Both the position numbers and the translations under genes were made by a program. A stretch of 64,000 bases of DNA from Leucobacter tardus (GTDB lineage: Bacteria > Actinomycetota > Actinomycetes > Actinomycetales > Microbacteriaceae), in NCBI RefSeq assembly GCF_017583045.1, contig NZ_JAGFBF010000001.1, positions 806,001-870,000 on the forward strand. Reading direction: 5' to 3'. This document shows, piece after piece, positions 16,663 to 24,530 of the stretch. The notes under the pieces were generated by a model. The model made no database searches. It saw nothing but the letters and a program-made list of their open reading frames with translations, and was not told the DNA's origin. Within the stretch, counting starts at the first letter, position 1; each line of letters starts with the position of its first letter.

Positions 16663-17603
16663 TGCTGCCACCTCGCCGACCGGCGCAGCAGCAGAGCACG
16701 CGCGCCCATCGCCACGACCATGACCACGATCATGCCCGTGATGAGCGCCGAGGCGAGGCCCTGGTTGACGAGCACGTTGCCCGATAGGAAGAAGCCGATC
16801 AGGATCGGCACCAGGTTCGCGCCGCTCCCGGCCATGGCGTACGCCGCCGCGTACCCGCTGAAGGCGTTCGCGAAGAGGAGGAGCACCCCGCCGACGAGCG
16901 ACGGGGCCAGGATCGGTAGCGTGATGGTGGCCAAGATCCGCACTCGCCCGGCCCCGAGGCTCATTCCTCCGTCCTGCCACTCGCGTCGCACGCCGTGGAG
17001 TGCGGAGAGCGAGAGCAGGGCCATGAGCGGTACCTGGAAGTACAGGTAGGCCAGCACGATCGCCCAGAAGGATGAGATCGGGAGCACCTGATTCAGTTCG
17101 AAGCCGAACGCGCCTTGCAACCAGACGGTCAACAGTCCCTGCGTGCCCATGAAGGCGATGAACGCGAACGCGAGCGGAGGCCCGCCCATCTGGGACGCGA
17201 CCGCGGCGAGCGAGGTGACGAGTCGGTGCAGGGCGGCCGGTCGCGTCGCGGTCATGAGCGCCCAGCCCAGCACGAGGCCGAGCACACCACCGATGATCGC
17301 GGTGACCGCCGAGAGCGTGAGCGAGTTCATGAACGCGTTGACGTACTGCTCCTGCCCGAGGGCGGCGAAGTTCTCCAGCGTGAACGCTCCGTCCGCGTTC
17401 GTGAAGGCACCGGCGACCGTGATGGCGACCGGGGCGACGAGGAAGAGGCCGATGAACGCGAAGAACGGGAGTGTGCCGAGCGCGGCGATCAAGCGTCCGC
17501 GGCGCGGTTCACCCGTATCGCGTCGCGGGGACCGGCCCCGGGGGGCAGCACCGGTACTCGGATGCTGCCCCCCGGGAGCGCGGTCGAGCGAGCTGATCGT
17601 CAT
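16659..17603 (-). CDS. ABC importer permease subunit 1
   Basis: This 314-residue permease has a polar N-terminal extension of about 36 residues rich in Arg, Gly and Pro, then six helices. The EAA loop is GMSLGAGRVRILATITLPIL. It lies 3 bases after the substrate-binding protein stop and overlaps the second permease. The pairing of two permeases, a TOBE-containing ATPase and a lipoprotein receptor is typical of the PhnSTUV/iron-type importer group. Confidence 0.9.
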   Translation of the reverse strand: MTISSLDRAPGGQHPSTGAAPRGRSPRRDTGEPRRGRLIAALGTLPFFAFIGLFLVAPVAITVAGAFTNADGAFTLENFAALGQEQYVNAFMNSLTLSAVTAIIGGVLGLVLGWALMTATRPAALHRLVTSLAAVASQMGGPPLAFAFIAFMGTQGLLTVWLQGAFGFELNQVLPISSFWAIVLAYLYFQVPLMALLSLSALHGVRREWQDGGMSLGAGRVRILATITLPILAPSLVGGVLLLFANAFSGYAAAYAMAGSGANLVPILIGFFLSGNVLVNQGLASALITGMIVVMVVAMGARALLLRRSARWQQ

Positions 17604-17606
17604 AGA

Positions 17607-18746
17607 TCAGAACCCGGTCTTCCCGGCGACCTTCGCACCCCACTCGCTGGTGATGGCCTCGGTGGCGGCATCGTTCTCATCGGGTGTCGGGAAGGTGATC
17701 TGCTCGACGATCTCGGCGGGAGGCAGCGCTTCGGTCACGTCGTCGGGCAGGGTTCCGGCGTCGACCATCGCCTGGTACCTGGCGGGGATCGCACCCGACT
17801 TCGCGTACGAGATCGCCCCCTCGTCGCTCAGCAGGTGCTCGATCCAGAGCGCACCGGCGTTCGGCTGCGGACTGTCGACGGCGAGCGGCTGGGCGTAGTA
17901 CGTACCGAAGATGCCGTCCTTCGGCGTCGTGACCTGCAGGTCGACCCCCGCCTGATCCATGTCCTCGACGATGCCCGGGTAGTTGAAGTTCCAGTCGAGC
18001 GTCACGGCGGCCTCTCCCGTCGCGAGCGCCTGCGCACCCGACTCACCCGAGACGAGGTAGCCCTCCTCCGCCAGTTCGGCGAAGAACTCGATCCCCGGCC
18101 CGATGTCCGAGGTCGAACCGCCGTTGGCGAGACTCGCCGCGAAGACCGCCGCGAGCTGCGAGGCACCCGAGCGGGGATCCCCGATGAAGATCTTGCCCTT
18201 GTACTGGGGATCCTTGAGGTCGGACCAGGTCTCCGGAGCGTCGACCTCGTTCGCGTTGACGCCGATGCTCATCACGCCGTAATAGGCGGCGACCCAGTTC
18301 CCCTCCGGATCCTTCAGGTTGTCGGGCACCTCATCGAACGTCGACGGCGTGTAGGGCGTGACGAGATCCTCGTCGATCGCCTGCTGCGTGAACGTGGCGC
18401 CGATGTCGAGCACGTCCGGCTGCGTGGATTGACCGCGCAGGTTGCGCACCGCCTCGAGCTCTTCCGCGCTGGACGCGTCGGGGCTCGAGACCTCGACCTC
18501 GAGCCCGGTGCTCTCCGTGAAGAGGTCGAAGGACTCGCCGTAGTTCGCCCAGGTCTCGGGGTAGGCCATGAGGTGGACCTTCCCCTCCTCCTCGGCGAGG
18601 GCGGTGATCTCTTCGAGCGAGGAACCGAGCGCGGCGTCCGAGTCGGCGGTCGCGCCGGCGGAGGCGCAGCCGACGAGGCCGAGGCCCGCGAACGCGAGCG
18701 TGAGGAGGCCGACGGTACGAATGGAACGGGAGGGAGTGTGAGGCAC
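17607..18746 (-). CDS. ABC importer substrate-binding lipoprotein
   Basis: This 379-residue extracytoplasmic receptor begins with a signal peptide ending in the lipobox LVGC, so Cys27 would be lipidated and anchor it to the membrane. The mature part has the layout of the spermidine/putrescine, iron and thiamine receptor group, with PDVLDIGATFTQQAIDE, WVAAYYGVMSIGVN and IFIGDPRSGASQL. I chose GTG 18746 because AGGAAG lies 8 bases upstream; an ATG at 18782 would put the signal peptide too far in. It is the first and probably most strongly translated gene of the operon. The bound solute is unknown; the phosphatase at the other end points to a phosphorus compound. Confidence 0.88.
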   Translation of the reverse strand: MPHTPSRSIRTVGLLTLAFAGLGLVGCASAGATADSDAALGSSLEEITALAEEEGKVHLMAYPETWANYGESFDLFTESTGLEVEVSSPDASSAEELEAVRNLRGQSTQPDVLDIGATFTQQAIDEDLVTPYTPSTFDEVPDNLKDPEGNWVAAYYGVMSIGVNANEVDAPETWSDLKDPQYKGKIFIGDPRSGASQLAAVFAASLANGGSTSDIGPGIEFFAELAEEGYLVSGESGAQALATGEAAVTLDWNFNYPGIVEDMDQAGVDLQVTTPKDGIFGTYYAQPLAVDSPQPNAGALWIEHLLSDEGAISYAKSGAIPARYQAMVDAGTLPDDVTEALPPAEIVEQITFPTPDENDAATEAITSEWGAKVAGKTGF

Positions 18747-18896
18747 TGAAGTGTCTTCCTGTCGTGGGCATACCTTGCGCACTCATCATGCTGATGCCGG
18801 GTAGCGCGCAGGCGACGCGCAGGTGTGTCCCGGGTGAACGCTCCGCGCCGCGCCGTTCACCTGCGTCGCCGAGACGTTCGACTAGGCTCGTGATCC

Positions 18897-19439
18897 ATGG
18901 CGACCGGCGCGACGATCCACACCTTCGACATCCACCTGGCCGATGTGGATCGCGGCGTCTACGAGGAGCTGTCGTTGCGCGTCGCCAGGCACCCGTCCGA
19001 GACGGTCCCGTTCATGGTGACCCGGATTCTCGCCTACTGCCTCGAGTACGCGGAGGGCATCGCGTTCGGAGCCGGTGGGATCTCCTCGACCGACGAGCCC
19101 GCGGTGCTCGTGCGCGACCTGACGGGCAGCATCACGGCGTGGATCGAGGTGGGTGCTCCCGATGCGCAGCGTCTGCACCACGGCAGCAAAATCGCCGATC
19201 GCGCCGCCGTCTACACCCACCGCGATCCCGAGAAGCTGCTCGCCGCCTGGCAGGGGAAGACGATCCATCGCGCGGACGCGATCGTGCTGCGCGCCTTCGA
19301 CCGCCGATTCGTCGACGCGGTCGCCGCCGAGATCGGCCGGCGCAACGACCTCACCGTCTCCGTCACCGAAGGGCAGCTCTACCTCGAGCTCGACGGTGCG
19401 ACGTTCGACACGCAGATCGACGAGCGCACCGCCGGCTGA
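18897..19439 (+). CDS. yaeQ: YaeQ family protein
   Basis: This 180-residue protein matches the YaeQ family along its length: TFDIHLADVDRGVYEELSLR, then ETVPFMVTRILAYCLEY, WIEVGAPDAQRLHHGSK and a C-terminal LTVSVTEGQLYLEL. YaeQ has a restriction-endonuclease-like (PD-(D/E)XK) fold, and its cellular role is unsettled. Acidic and Lys residues of that core are present. The start ATG 18897 lies 8 bases after TAGGCT (18883-18888), close to the leaderless spacing. It is a single-gene unit that ends 7 bases from the convergent catabolic operon. Confidence 0.92.
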   Translation: MATGATIHTFDIHLADVDRGVYEELSLRVARHPSETVPFMVTRILAYCLEYAEGIAFGAGGISSTDEPAVLVRDLTGSITAWIEVGAPDAQRLHHGSKIADRAAVYTHRDPEKLLAAWQGKTIHRADAIVLRAFDRRFVDAVAAEIGRRNDLTVSVTEGQLYLELDGATFDTQIDERTAG

Positions 19440-19446
19440 GGGGCCG

Positions 19447-20646
19447 TCACTTTGAACGGGAGACCAGTACGCGGCCAAGCGCTTCGCGGAGGTGCTGCGC
19501 GAAGACCGGTGGATTCTCGGCGTGAGGGAAGTGCCCGAGTTCGGGCATGAGCGCGAATGATGCGTTCGGGATGCGGTCGGCCAGCTCTCGGGAGCGCTCG
19601 CTCGGCACACTCGTGTCGAAGGCCCCGCTCAGCACGGCGATGTGCGGACTTTCAGAGGTGAGCGACTGCTCGATGTGCTCGAAGTCCCAACTCAAATATG
19701 AGTCGATGTCCGCTGCATACAGGCCGAAACCTCCCGAAGAGTACCCCCACCAGACCCGATCGGTGAATTCTCGAGGCGACGCCGGATTCATCAGTCCAGA
19801 TACCCACTCGGGAATGAAGAGCGACGAGTTCACTTCGGTGCTTCGCAGGTGTTTGTGCGCCCGCGCGGCCACTGAGACCGCGGCCTGACACGAAACCGCC
19901 CCGGCGAAGCGATGCGGATGCGTGGCGACCGCGTGGACGACGGCAGCCCCGCCCATCGACACCCCGACAATGATCGGCTGCTCGAGTGCGAGTGCGTCGG
20001 CGACCGCAACGATCCACTCGGTATACGTCTCAGGAGTGAGTGCGTAGCTCCCCACCGGCCGCCCCCACGCGGGTGACGATCTGCCGTGCCAGGGCAGATC
20101 GGCGGTGATCAGTTCGTAGTGGTCGGTGATGCTCGTGTGAGTCATCATTCCGTGCCACTGCGAGGTGTCGCTCCCCGCGGTCGCGAACGTGAGCAGGGGC
20201 GCGCCCGAGCCGGCTCGCTCGACATACACGTCGCTCGTGCCGAGCGACGTCGTCACACGGTGATAGCTGCCTCGTGCGGTCAGCGGCCCGCCAGTATCCG
20301 CGTGACCGGCGGTGGCGCGAGCCGCGTCGATGAGTGCGCGCACGACGTGGATCGAACGTTCGTAGGCGAGTACGGAACCGCGCACGGCAATGCTCCCCGC
20401 ACGCACGAGTTGAATCAGGCTGTGCGCATCTCGACGAGGACGCGGAGATATCAGGGCGTCCCAGAGCTCGTCCGTCGCGGCAAGCGTGAACTCTGCCATG
20501 ACGTCGTCGTGCGGAACGACCGACCCGTCCGAGACCGAGAACCCAGCGCTCCAGTCGTCGCCGATGAGTGTGAACGCGGTGTCGCTCCCCGGAGCGAGCA
20601 CTGTGACGCTCTCTGCAGTTGCTGCGCGGCGCAGGCGGCTGATCAC
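19447..20646 (-). CDS. Alpha/beta hydrolase with N-terminal SCP2-like domain
   Basis: This 399-residue protein has two parts. Residues 1 to about 115 look like an SCP2/sterol-carrier-like domain (AFTLIGDDWSAGFSVSDGSV, then IQLVRAGSIAVRGSVLAYER). Residues about 130-399 form an alpha/beta hydrolase with nucleophile elbow GVSMGG (Ser230), a likely acid in SGAFDTSVP and the His in MPELGHFPHAENP. The fusion suggests that a hydrophobic acyl or lactone substrate is held by the first domain and cleaved by the second. It is the last gene of the gntR-led operon, overlapping the metallo-beta-lactamase gene by 4 bases. Base composition is lower than host genes (31 G+C in the 60 bases from 19681). Confidence 0.8.
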   Translation of the reverse strand: MISRLRRAATAESVTVLAPGSDTAFTLIGDDWSAGFSVSDGSVVPHDDVMAEFTLAATDELWDALISPRPRRDAHSLIQLVRAGSIAVRGSVLAYERSIHVVRALIDAARATAGHADTGGPLTARGSYHRVTTSLGTSDVYVERAGSGAPLLTFATAGSDTSQWHGMMTHTSITDHYELITADLPWHGRSSPAWGRPVGSYALTPETYTEWIVAVADALALEQPIIVGVSMGGAAVVHAVATHPHRFAGAVSCQAAVSVAARAHKHLRSTEVNSSLFIPEWVSGLMNPASPREFTDRVWWGYSSGGFGLYAADIDSYLSWDFEHIEQSLTSESPHIAVLSGAFDTSVPSERSRELADRIPNASFALMPELGHFPHAENPPVFAQHLREALGRVLVSRSK

Positions 20647-21437
20647 GGCGCCCGCCCCGCGACGGCCGCGTGTCCGGCCAGCGCTCCGTCCAGAGGAGTG
20701 AAGCGATCGAGCTCTCCCGCGTCGTGACCGGTGATGATGCAGGCATCCGTCTGAGAACGGAGCCAGTCGAGCGCACGGTACGACTGTGGAACGTCGGCCA
20801 TTGACTGGAACAGCATGTCCCGATCCAGCTCTTCCCTGAAATGTGCGGCGTCACCGGCCAGAATGATCTCTCCGGCGCGGGTCTGCACACTGACGACGAG
20901 CTCGCCTGGGGTGTGACCACCGATCTCGATGAGCTCGACGCCGGGCGAGAGCTCTAGACGCCCGGAGAACGCGACGAGTCGTCCCTCATGCTCCGCCGCC
21001 AGAAGGTCCGCGATCTCATCCTGATCGCCGTAGTGCGAGAACAAGGGTCGCGTGGCGATGTCGCTCGTCCAGAACTCCAGCTCCGCGCCACTCATGTAGA
21101 TCGGAGAGTTCGCGAAGGCCGCCACGTTTCCGATGTGATCGTAGTGCGCGTGAGTGACGACCAACGGGTTTCCGCTCTCGGCGCTCGCGCCGAGCCGACG
21201 AAGCGCCTCGAGCGGGTCGATCAAGACCGTGCGCCCGCGCTTCGCCGCACCCGCTTGCGAGTAGCCGGTGTCGACGTGAATGATCTGCTCACCGTTCCGC
21301 AGCACCCAGAGGTAGTAGTCGACGGTGAAGTCGTCGTCCGCCTCGCCGTAGAACCCGTAGTTCATGTAGACGTCGCTGCGCCTCGCGTGTCGCGTGCCGT
21401 GCCTGACGACGACGATCTCCCACTGGTCCGCTGCCAT
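20643..21437 (-). CDS. Metallo-beta-lactamase fold hydrolase, N-acyl homoserine lactonase-like
   Basis: This 264-residue MBL-fold protein carries the metal motif HAHYDH at residues 96-101, with later ligands in IGGHTPGELVV (His) and LAGDAAHF (Asp) and a final TGHD. The spacing and the N-terminal Tyr-rich segment resemble the AiiA/AttM lactonase group. It may open a lactone ring in a catabolic route; quorum quenching is possible but not implied by context. I chose ATG 21437 because GGAGGA lies just before it and would fall inside a longer version starting at GTG 21452. It follows the CMD gene by 29 bases. Confidence 0.83.
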   Translation of the reverse strand: MAADQWEIVVVRHGTRHARRSDVYMNYGFYGEADDDFTVDYYLWVLRNGEQIIHVDTGYSQAGAAKRGRTVLIDPLEALRRLGASAESGNPLVVTHAHYDHIGNVAAFANSPIYMSGAELEFWTSDIATRPLFSHYGDQDEIADLLAAEHEGRLVAFSGRLELSPGVELIEIGGHTPGELVVSVQTRAGEIILAGDAAHFREELDRDMLFQSMADVPQSYRALDWLRSQTDACIITGHDAGELDRFTPLDGALAGHAAVAGRAP

Positions 21438-21466
21438 GTATCCTCCGCTCACCGTGATCGCCGCGA

Positions 21467-21883
21467 TCAGTCGGAACCCGAACCGCCCTGATGGACCTGC
21501 ACGCTGGGCTCGATACCGTCTGCATCCACGACCTCACGCCAGGCTTCGAAGCCGGTTTGGAAGGCGACGATCCCCGCCTCGGGGAGTGAGATCTCGATCG
21601 CTTCGAGGATCTCCTGCGGAGTGACGCCGAGGTCGAGGGCGACCCTGATGTGCGACTGGATGTGCCCCTTGGACGCACGCATGACGGTGAGCGAGACGAT
21701 GAAGATGAGCTCTTTCGTCTTGCGATCGAGGGTGCGCTGATCCAGGTATGCCGCGGATACGAGACCGTTGGCCGCCTCAAGCACCGGGAAGTCCTGCTTC
21801 GCCATCACCTTGTGATAGTCGAGGACATACCCACGTTTGCGCGCCATCTCGTCGATATAGCTCTGTGGATCGTGCTGGGTCAT
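21467..21883 (-). CDS. Carboxymuconolactone decarboxylase family protein lacking cysteines
   Basis: This 138-residue all-helical protein matches the CMD/AhpD family (LDRKTKELIFIVSLTVMRAS, then SHIRVALDLGVTPQEILEAI). AhpD-type peroxidase activity needs a CxxC pair, but this protein has no Cys at all, so it must belong to the decarboxylase/lactone-type branch or have another role. His78 in IQSHIRVALD corresponds to the conserved family His. The gene overlaps the dehydrogenase by 4 bases and precedes the lactonase-like gene. The pairing of a CMD protein with a lactonase-fold enzyme fits ring or lactone catabolism, which is inference. Confidence 0.85.
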   Translation of the reverse strand: MTQHDPQSYIDEMARKRGYVLDYHKVMAKQDFPVLEAANGLVSAAYLDQRTLDRKTKELIFIVSLTVMRASKGHIQSHIRVALDLGVTPQEILEAIEISLPEAGIVAFQTGFEAWREVVDADGIEPSVQVHQGGSGSD

Positions 21884-22770
21884 GATTCCTCCTGATTGAT
21901 CGATGTCTCTGACAGCGCTTCGTACACCCGCGCGATCTCCGTATGGTCCGGGTGCTCACCGAGATGCGTGCGGCCCTCGCTCAGCAGCGTGTACGCCGAT
22001 CGGGTGAGCGGTGTCGCGGAATCGGGAACCGAGATGCCCATGGCGATGCCCAGGTCTTTCAGCATGAGGTCGTATGCGAAGTTCGAGGCATACGTGCCGG
22101 TGAGGATGTGGTTCGGAAACTTCACCTGACTGGCCTGGCTCATGCCCGTAGAGGAGTTCAGTACCTCGACCATTCGGTCAGGGGCGATCCCGGCGGCCCG
22201 ACCGCGCAGCACCGCCTCGGTTGCGACTGCGATGTTGGTGGCGCTCACGAGGTTGTTGATGGCTTTCGCTGCGTGACCTGCGCCGCTTCCGCCGACCACC
22301 ACGACCGCGGATCCGAGCGTATCGAGGTACGGCCTGGCGCGTTCGATCGCTGCGGAGCCTCCGCCGACGAGGATCGCGAGCTCACCTGACGCCGCTTTCG
22401 TGATACCTCCCGACACGGGCGCGTCGACATAGTCGATGCCGCGGGCGGCTGCGCGCTCAGCGATGGCCTGCGTGCTCGCCGGAACGCTCGATCCCATATC
22501 GATGACGAGGGCGCCCTTCGGCAGGCGCTCGAGCAACCCGTTCTCCAACAGAATCCCCTCGACATGCGCGCTTGTGGGAAGCATCAGGATCACGGTCTCG
22601 AAGTCGTCGATGCGCTCAAGGTCGTGAAGCGGGGCTGCCGACCCGTCCGCGACGACGGCCGCGATGTTGTCGGCCGAGATGTCGTTGACCGCGGTGGGGA
22701 ATCGGCGTGCGATGTGCTGGGCCATCGGAGCCCCCATCCGGCCTAATCCGATGAATAACGTTCTGCTCAC
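21880..22770 (-). CDS. NAD(P)-dependent beta-hydroxyacid dehydrogenase (3-hydroxyisobutyrate dehydrogenase family)
   Basis: This 296-residue enzyme has GLGRMG at residues 8-13 for the dinucleotide, the substrate loop DAPVSGG at 116-122, and catalytic Lys169 in GAGHAAKAINNLV, all hallmarks of the beta-hydroxyacid dehydrogenase family (3-hydroxyisobutyrate, tartronate semialdehyde, gamma-hydroxybutyrate). It would oxidise a beta-hydroxyacid or reduce the matching semialdehyde. GTG 22770 overlaps the gntR stop (GTGA). It is the second gene of the catabolic operon, between the regulator and the CMD gene. The precise substrate cannot be read from the sequence. Confidence 0.88.
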   Translation of the reverse strand: MSRTLFIGLGRMGAPMAQHIARRFPTAVNDISADNIAAVVADGSAAPLHDLERIDDFETVILMLPTSAHVEGILLENGLLERLPKGALVIDMGSSVPASTQAIAERAAARGIDYVDAPVSGGITKAASGELAILVGGGSAAIERARPYLDTLGSAVVVVGGSGAGHAAKAINNLVSATNIAVATEAVLRGRAAGIAPDRMVEVLNSSTGMSQASQVKFPNHILTGTYASNFAYDLMLKDLGIAMGISVPDSATPLTRSAYTLLSEGRTHLGEHPDHTEIARVYEALSETSINQEES

Positions 22771-23423
22771 GAGTTCTCCGAGTGCTGATGGAAGTGGGCG
22801 GCGGCGATGTTTGCCGCCGCGTGGACGTGGGCGATGCTGGCGGCGTAGGCGCCATCCGCATCGTGTTCGGCGACCGCGGTGACGACGCGTTGCAACTCCT
22901 GGACCATTGCTCGGCCGCGACCGGGTTGTGAGAGCGTCACTCGGCGGAGTTGGCTGATGCGTGCTTGGACGCCGGCCAGCTGTTCGCCGATGATGGGATT
23001 GTGGCTCGCTGCGATGAGTGCTTCGTAGAACTGCTGCTTCGCTTCGAGCAAGTCGTCCGACGGTGTGTGGCGATCGTCGATTGAGCGAAGTGCGTCGTAG
23101 AGGGACCGCAGCTCAGCCTGAGTGCGATGCGTGGCAGCGAGCCGTGCAGCGGTGCTCTCGAGTGCCGCGCGGACTTCGTAGAGTTGCCTGGCTTCCTCAG
23201 CATCGATCTCAATGACCACCGGGCCGACCTGAGGTTCGATGCGAATGAGACGCTCCGCCTCCAACTGACGAAGCGCCTCGCGCACGACCGTTCGGCTGAC
23301 GGCGAGTTCGTCGACGAGTACGCGCTCCTTCAGTCGCGTGCCGGGCCTGAACGACCCGCGAATGATCCGGTGGCGGAGCTCGATCACGGCCTGCTCGCGC
23401 AATGGCGCGGCTTGTCTCAGCAT
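22767..23423 (-). CDS. GntR-family regulator, FCD subfamily
   Basis: This 218-residue regulator has an N-terminal winged helix (VIELRHRIIRGSFRPGTRLK, with LAVSRTVVREALRQLEAERL) and an FCD ligand domain with the usual Asp/His metal sites. FCD regulators are usually repressors released by an organic acid. It leads an operon of five genes joined by short overlaps. GGGAGG precedes ATG 23423 at good spacing. The near-palindrome at 23442-23456 in its promoter is the likely operator, implying autoregulation. It points toward a regulon for the downstream dehydrogenase and hydrolases. Confidence 0.9.
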   Translation of the reverse strand: MLRQAAPLREQAVIELRHRIIRGSFRPGTRLKERVLVDELAVSRTVVREALRQLEAERLIRIEPQVGPVVIEIDAEEARQLYEVRAALESTAARLAATHRTQAELRSLYDALRSIDDRHTPSDDLLEAKQQFYEALIAASHNPIIGEQLAGVQARISQLRRVTLSQPGRGRAMVQELQRVVTAVAEHDADGAYAASIAHVHAAANIAAAHFHQHSENS

Positions 23424-23441
23424 GATTGACCTCCCTTCGCC

Positions 23442-23456
23442 GTATTACGGTAGTAC
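23442..23456. promoter_or_regulatory. Candidate operator of the GntR-type regulator
   Basis: GTATTACGGTAGTAC reads GTAnTAC-n-GTAnTAC on both strands, with 12 of 15 positions symmetrical. It lies 19 bases before the gntR start and overlaps a plausible -10 (TAATAC on the minus strand). FCD-type GntR dimers bind short GT-AC palindromes of this type. Confidence 0.55.
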
Positions 23457-23518
23457 GAAAAATCTCGGGAGACAAGCACGTTTCGCCGCGCGTTTGTGGG
23501 GCCGCATCGCACTGAGAA

Positions 23519-24433
23519 TCAGATGCTCTGCGCGAACTCGGCCAGAATCCGACGGATCCAGACGTTCTCCGATGACCCGTCTGACTGCGTGCTCCAGATG
23601 GCCGCGATCGCGAACTGTGGTGCTTGGATCGGCACCGGGCTCAGAGTCAGTCCCGTCACCCGTGCGAGTGCTCGAGCCGCATACGCCGGGAACGTCGCAA
23701 TCGCAGGCGTTGTCGGCAAGAGGGCCGCGAGGCCGGAGAAGTGACTGATTGCGCAGAGCGTCTTGCGTTTGTGCCCCCGCGCGGCCATCAGGTCGTCCAC
23801 CCACCCGCGCTGCACGTCGTATGAGACGCGAATGTGGTCGGCATTCACATACTCCTCGGCGGTGATGGGGTTCGAGACGGCGAGAAGATCCGCGTTGTAC
23901 AGACAGAGATATCCGCTGGAGAACAGCGTCTCCGATTGGAACGTCGATGAGATGTGGGTCGGAGGCATTGCCAGCGCGATGTCGGTCCGATCGTTTGCGA
24001 CGCTGCTCTCCCACAGCGTGCTGTTCGTCTGGTGGATGGCGAACTCCACGGTCCACCCCCGCTCCGCTTTGCGCTGAGCCAGCCAGGGTGCGAGCACGAT
24101 CTCGATGTCGTCTGACATCGCAAGGTGGATGACCCGGGTGCTCGATGTGGGTTCGAACTCGGGTTCCTCGAAGATCACATCCGCGATCGATGCGAGGGTG
24201 GGGGCGAGTCTGGCCGAGATCTCAAGCGCGCGCCAGGTCGGCAGCACGCCGGTCCGTGAGCGTTCGAAGAGGGGGTCCCCGAAGAGTTTTCTCAGACGGG
24301 AGAGTGCGGCGCTCACCGCACTCTGACTCAGGCTGAGCTTCACCGCCGCTCGGGTGACGTTGCCCTCTTGCATGAGGGCCTGGAAGACCACCAGGAGATT
24401 GAGGTCGATGCGTCTTAGATCGATTGAGTTCAT
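23519..24433 (-). CDS. LysR-family transcriptional regulator
   Basis: This 304-residue LysR regulator has the helix-turn-helix at residues 10-65 (RIDLNLLVVFQALMQEGNVT, then AAVKLSLSQSAVSAALSRLR) and a periplasmic-binding-protein-like effector domain after it. The opening resembles the NodD/PcpR subgroup that senses aromatic compounds. I chose ATG 24433 because TAATAT (24446-24441) lies 7 bases upstream, giving a leaderless start. It is divergent from the MHS transporter and nitrilase genes, which it most likely controls through the dyad at 24431-24452. Confidence 0.9.
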   Translation of the reverse strand: MNSIDLRRIDLNLLVVFQALMQEGNVTRAAVKLSLSQSAVSAALSRLRKLFGDPLFERSRTGVLPTWRALEISARLAPTLASIADVIFEEPEFEPTSSTRVIHLAMSDDIEIVLAPWLAQRKAERGWTVEFAIHQTNSTLWESSVANDRTDIALAMPPTHISSTFQSETLFSSGYLCLYNADLLAVSNPITAEEYVNADHIRVSYDVQRGWVDDLMAARGHKRKTLCAISHFSGLAALLPTTPAIATFPAYAARALARVTGLTLSPVPIQAPQFAIAAIWSTQSDGSSENVWIRRILAEFAQSI

Positions 24434-24452
24434 AATACTCATATTAATTATG
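24431..24452. promoter_or_regulatory. LysR-type operator dyad between lysR and the transporter gene
   Basis: CATAAT (24431-24436) and ATTATG (24447-24452) form a perfect inverted repeat with a 10-base spacer, close to the T-N11-A pattern of LysR sites. It lies over the lysR -10 box and start codon, suggesting autorepression with activation of the rightward operon. The 60 bases from 24421 contain only 21 G+C, the most AT-rich spot I noticed. Confidence 0.6.
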
Positions 24453-24530
24453 AATTTGACGAAATCCCAGGGCGTTGTCAATCTGGTTGCGGATACGTGC
24501 GACTGCACCGTGAACAAAGGAGATCTCGTC

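Noticed and set aside
17115-18749. Plus-strand 544-codon frame opposite the permease and receptor genes
   Set aside because: Antisense to two well-supported ABC genes; composition is Arg/Gly/Asp-rich nonsense.
20643-21437. Quorum-quenching AHL lactonase as a firm call for the MBL protein
   Set aside because: The fold motif alone does not set the substrate, and the operon context points to catabolism.
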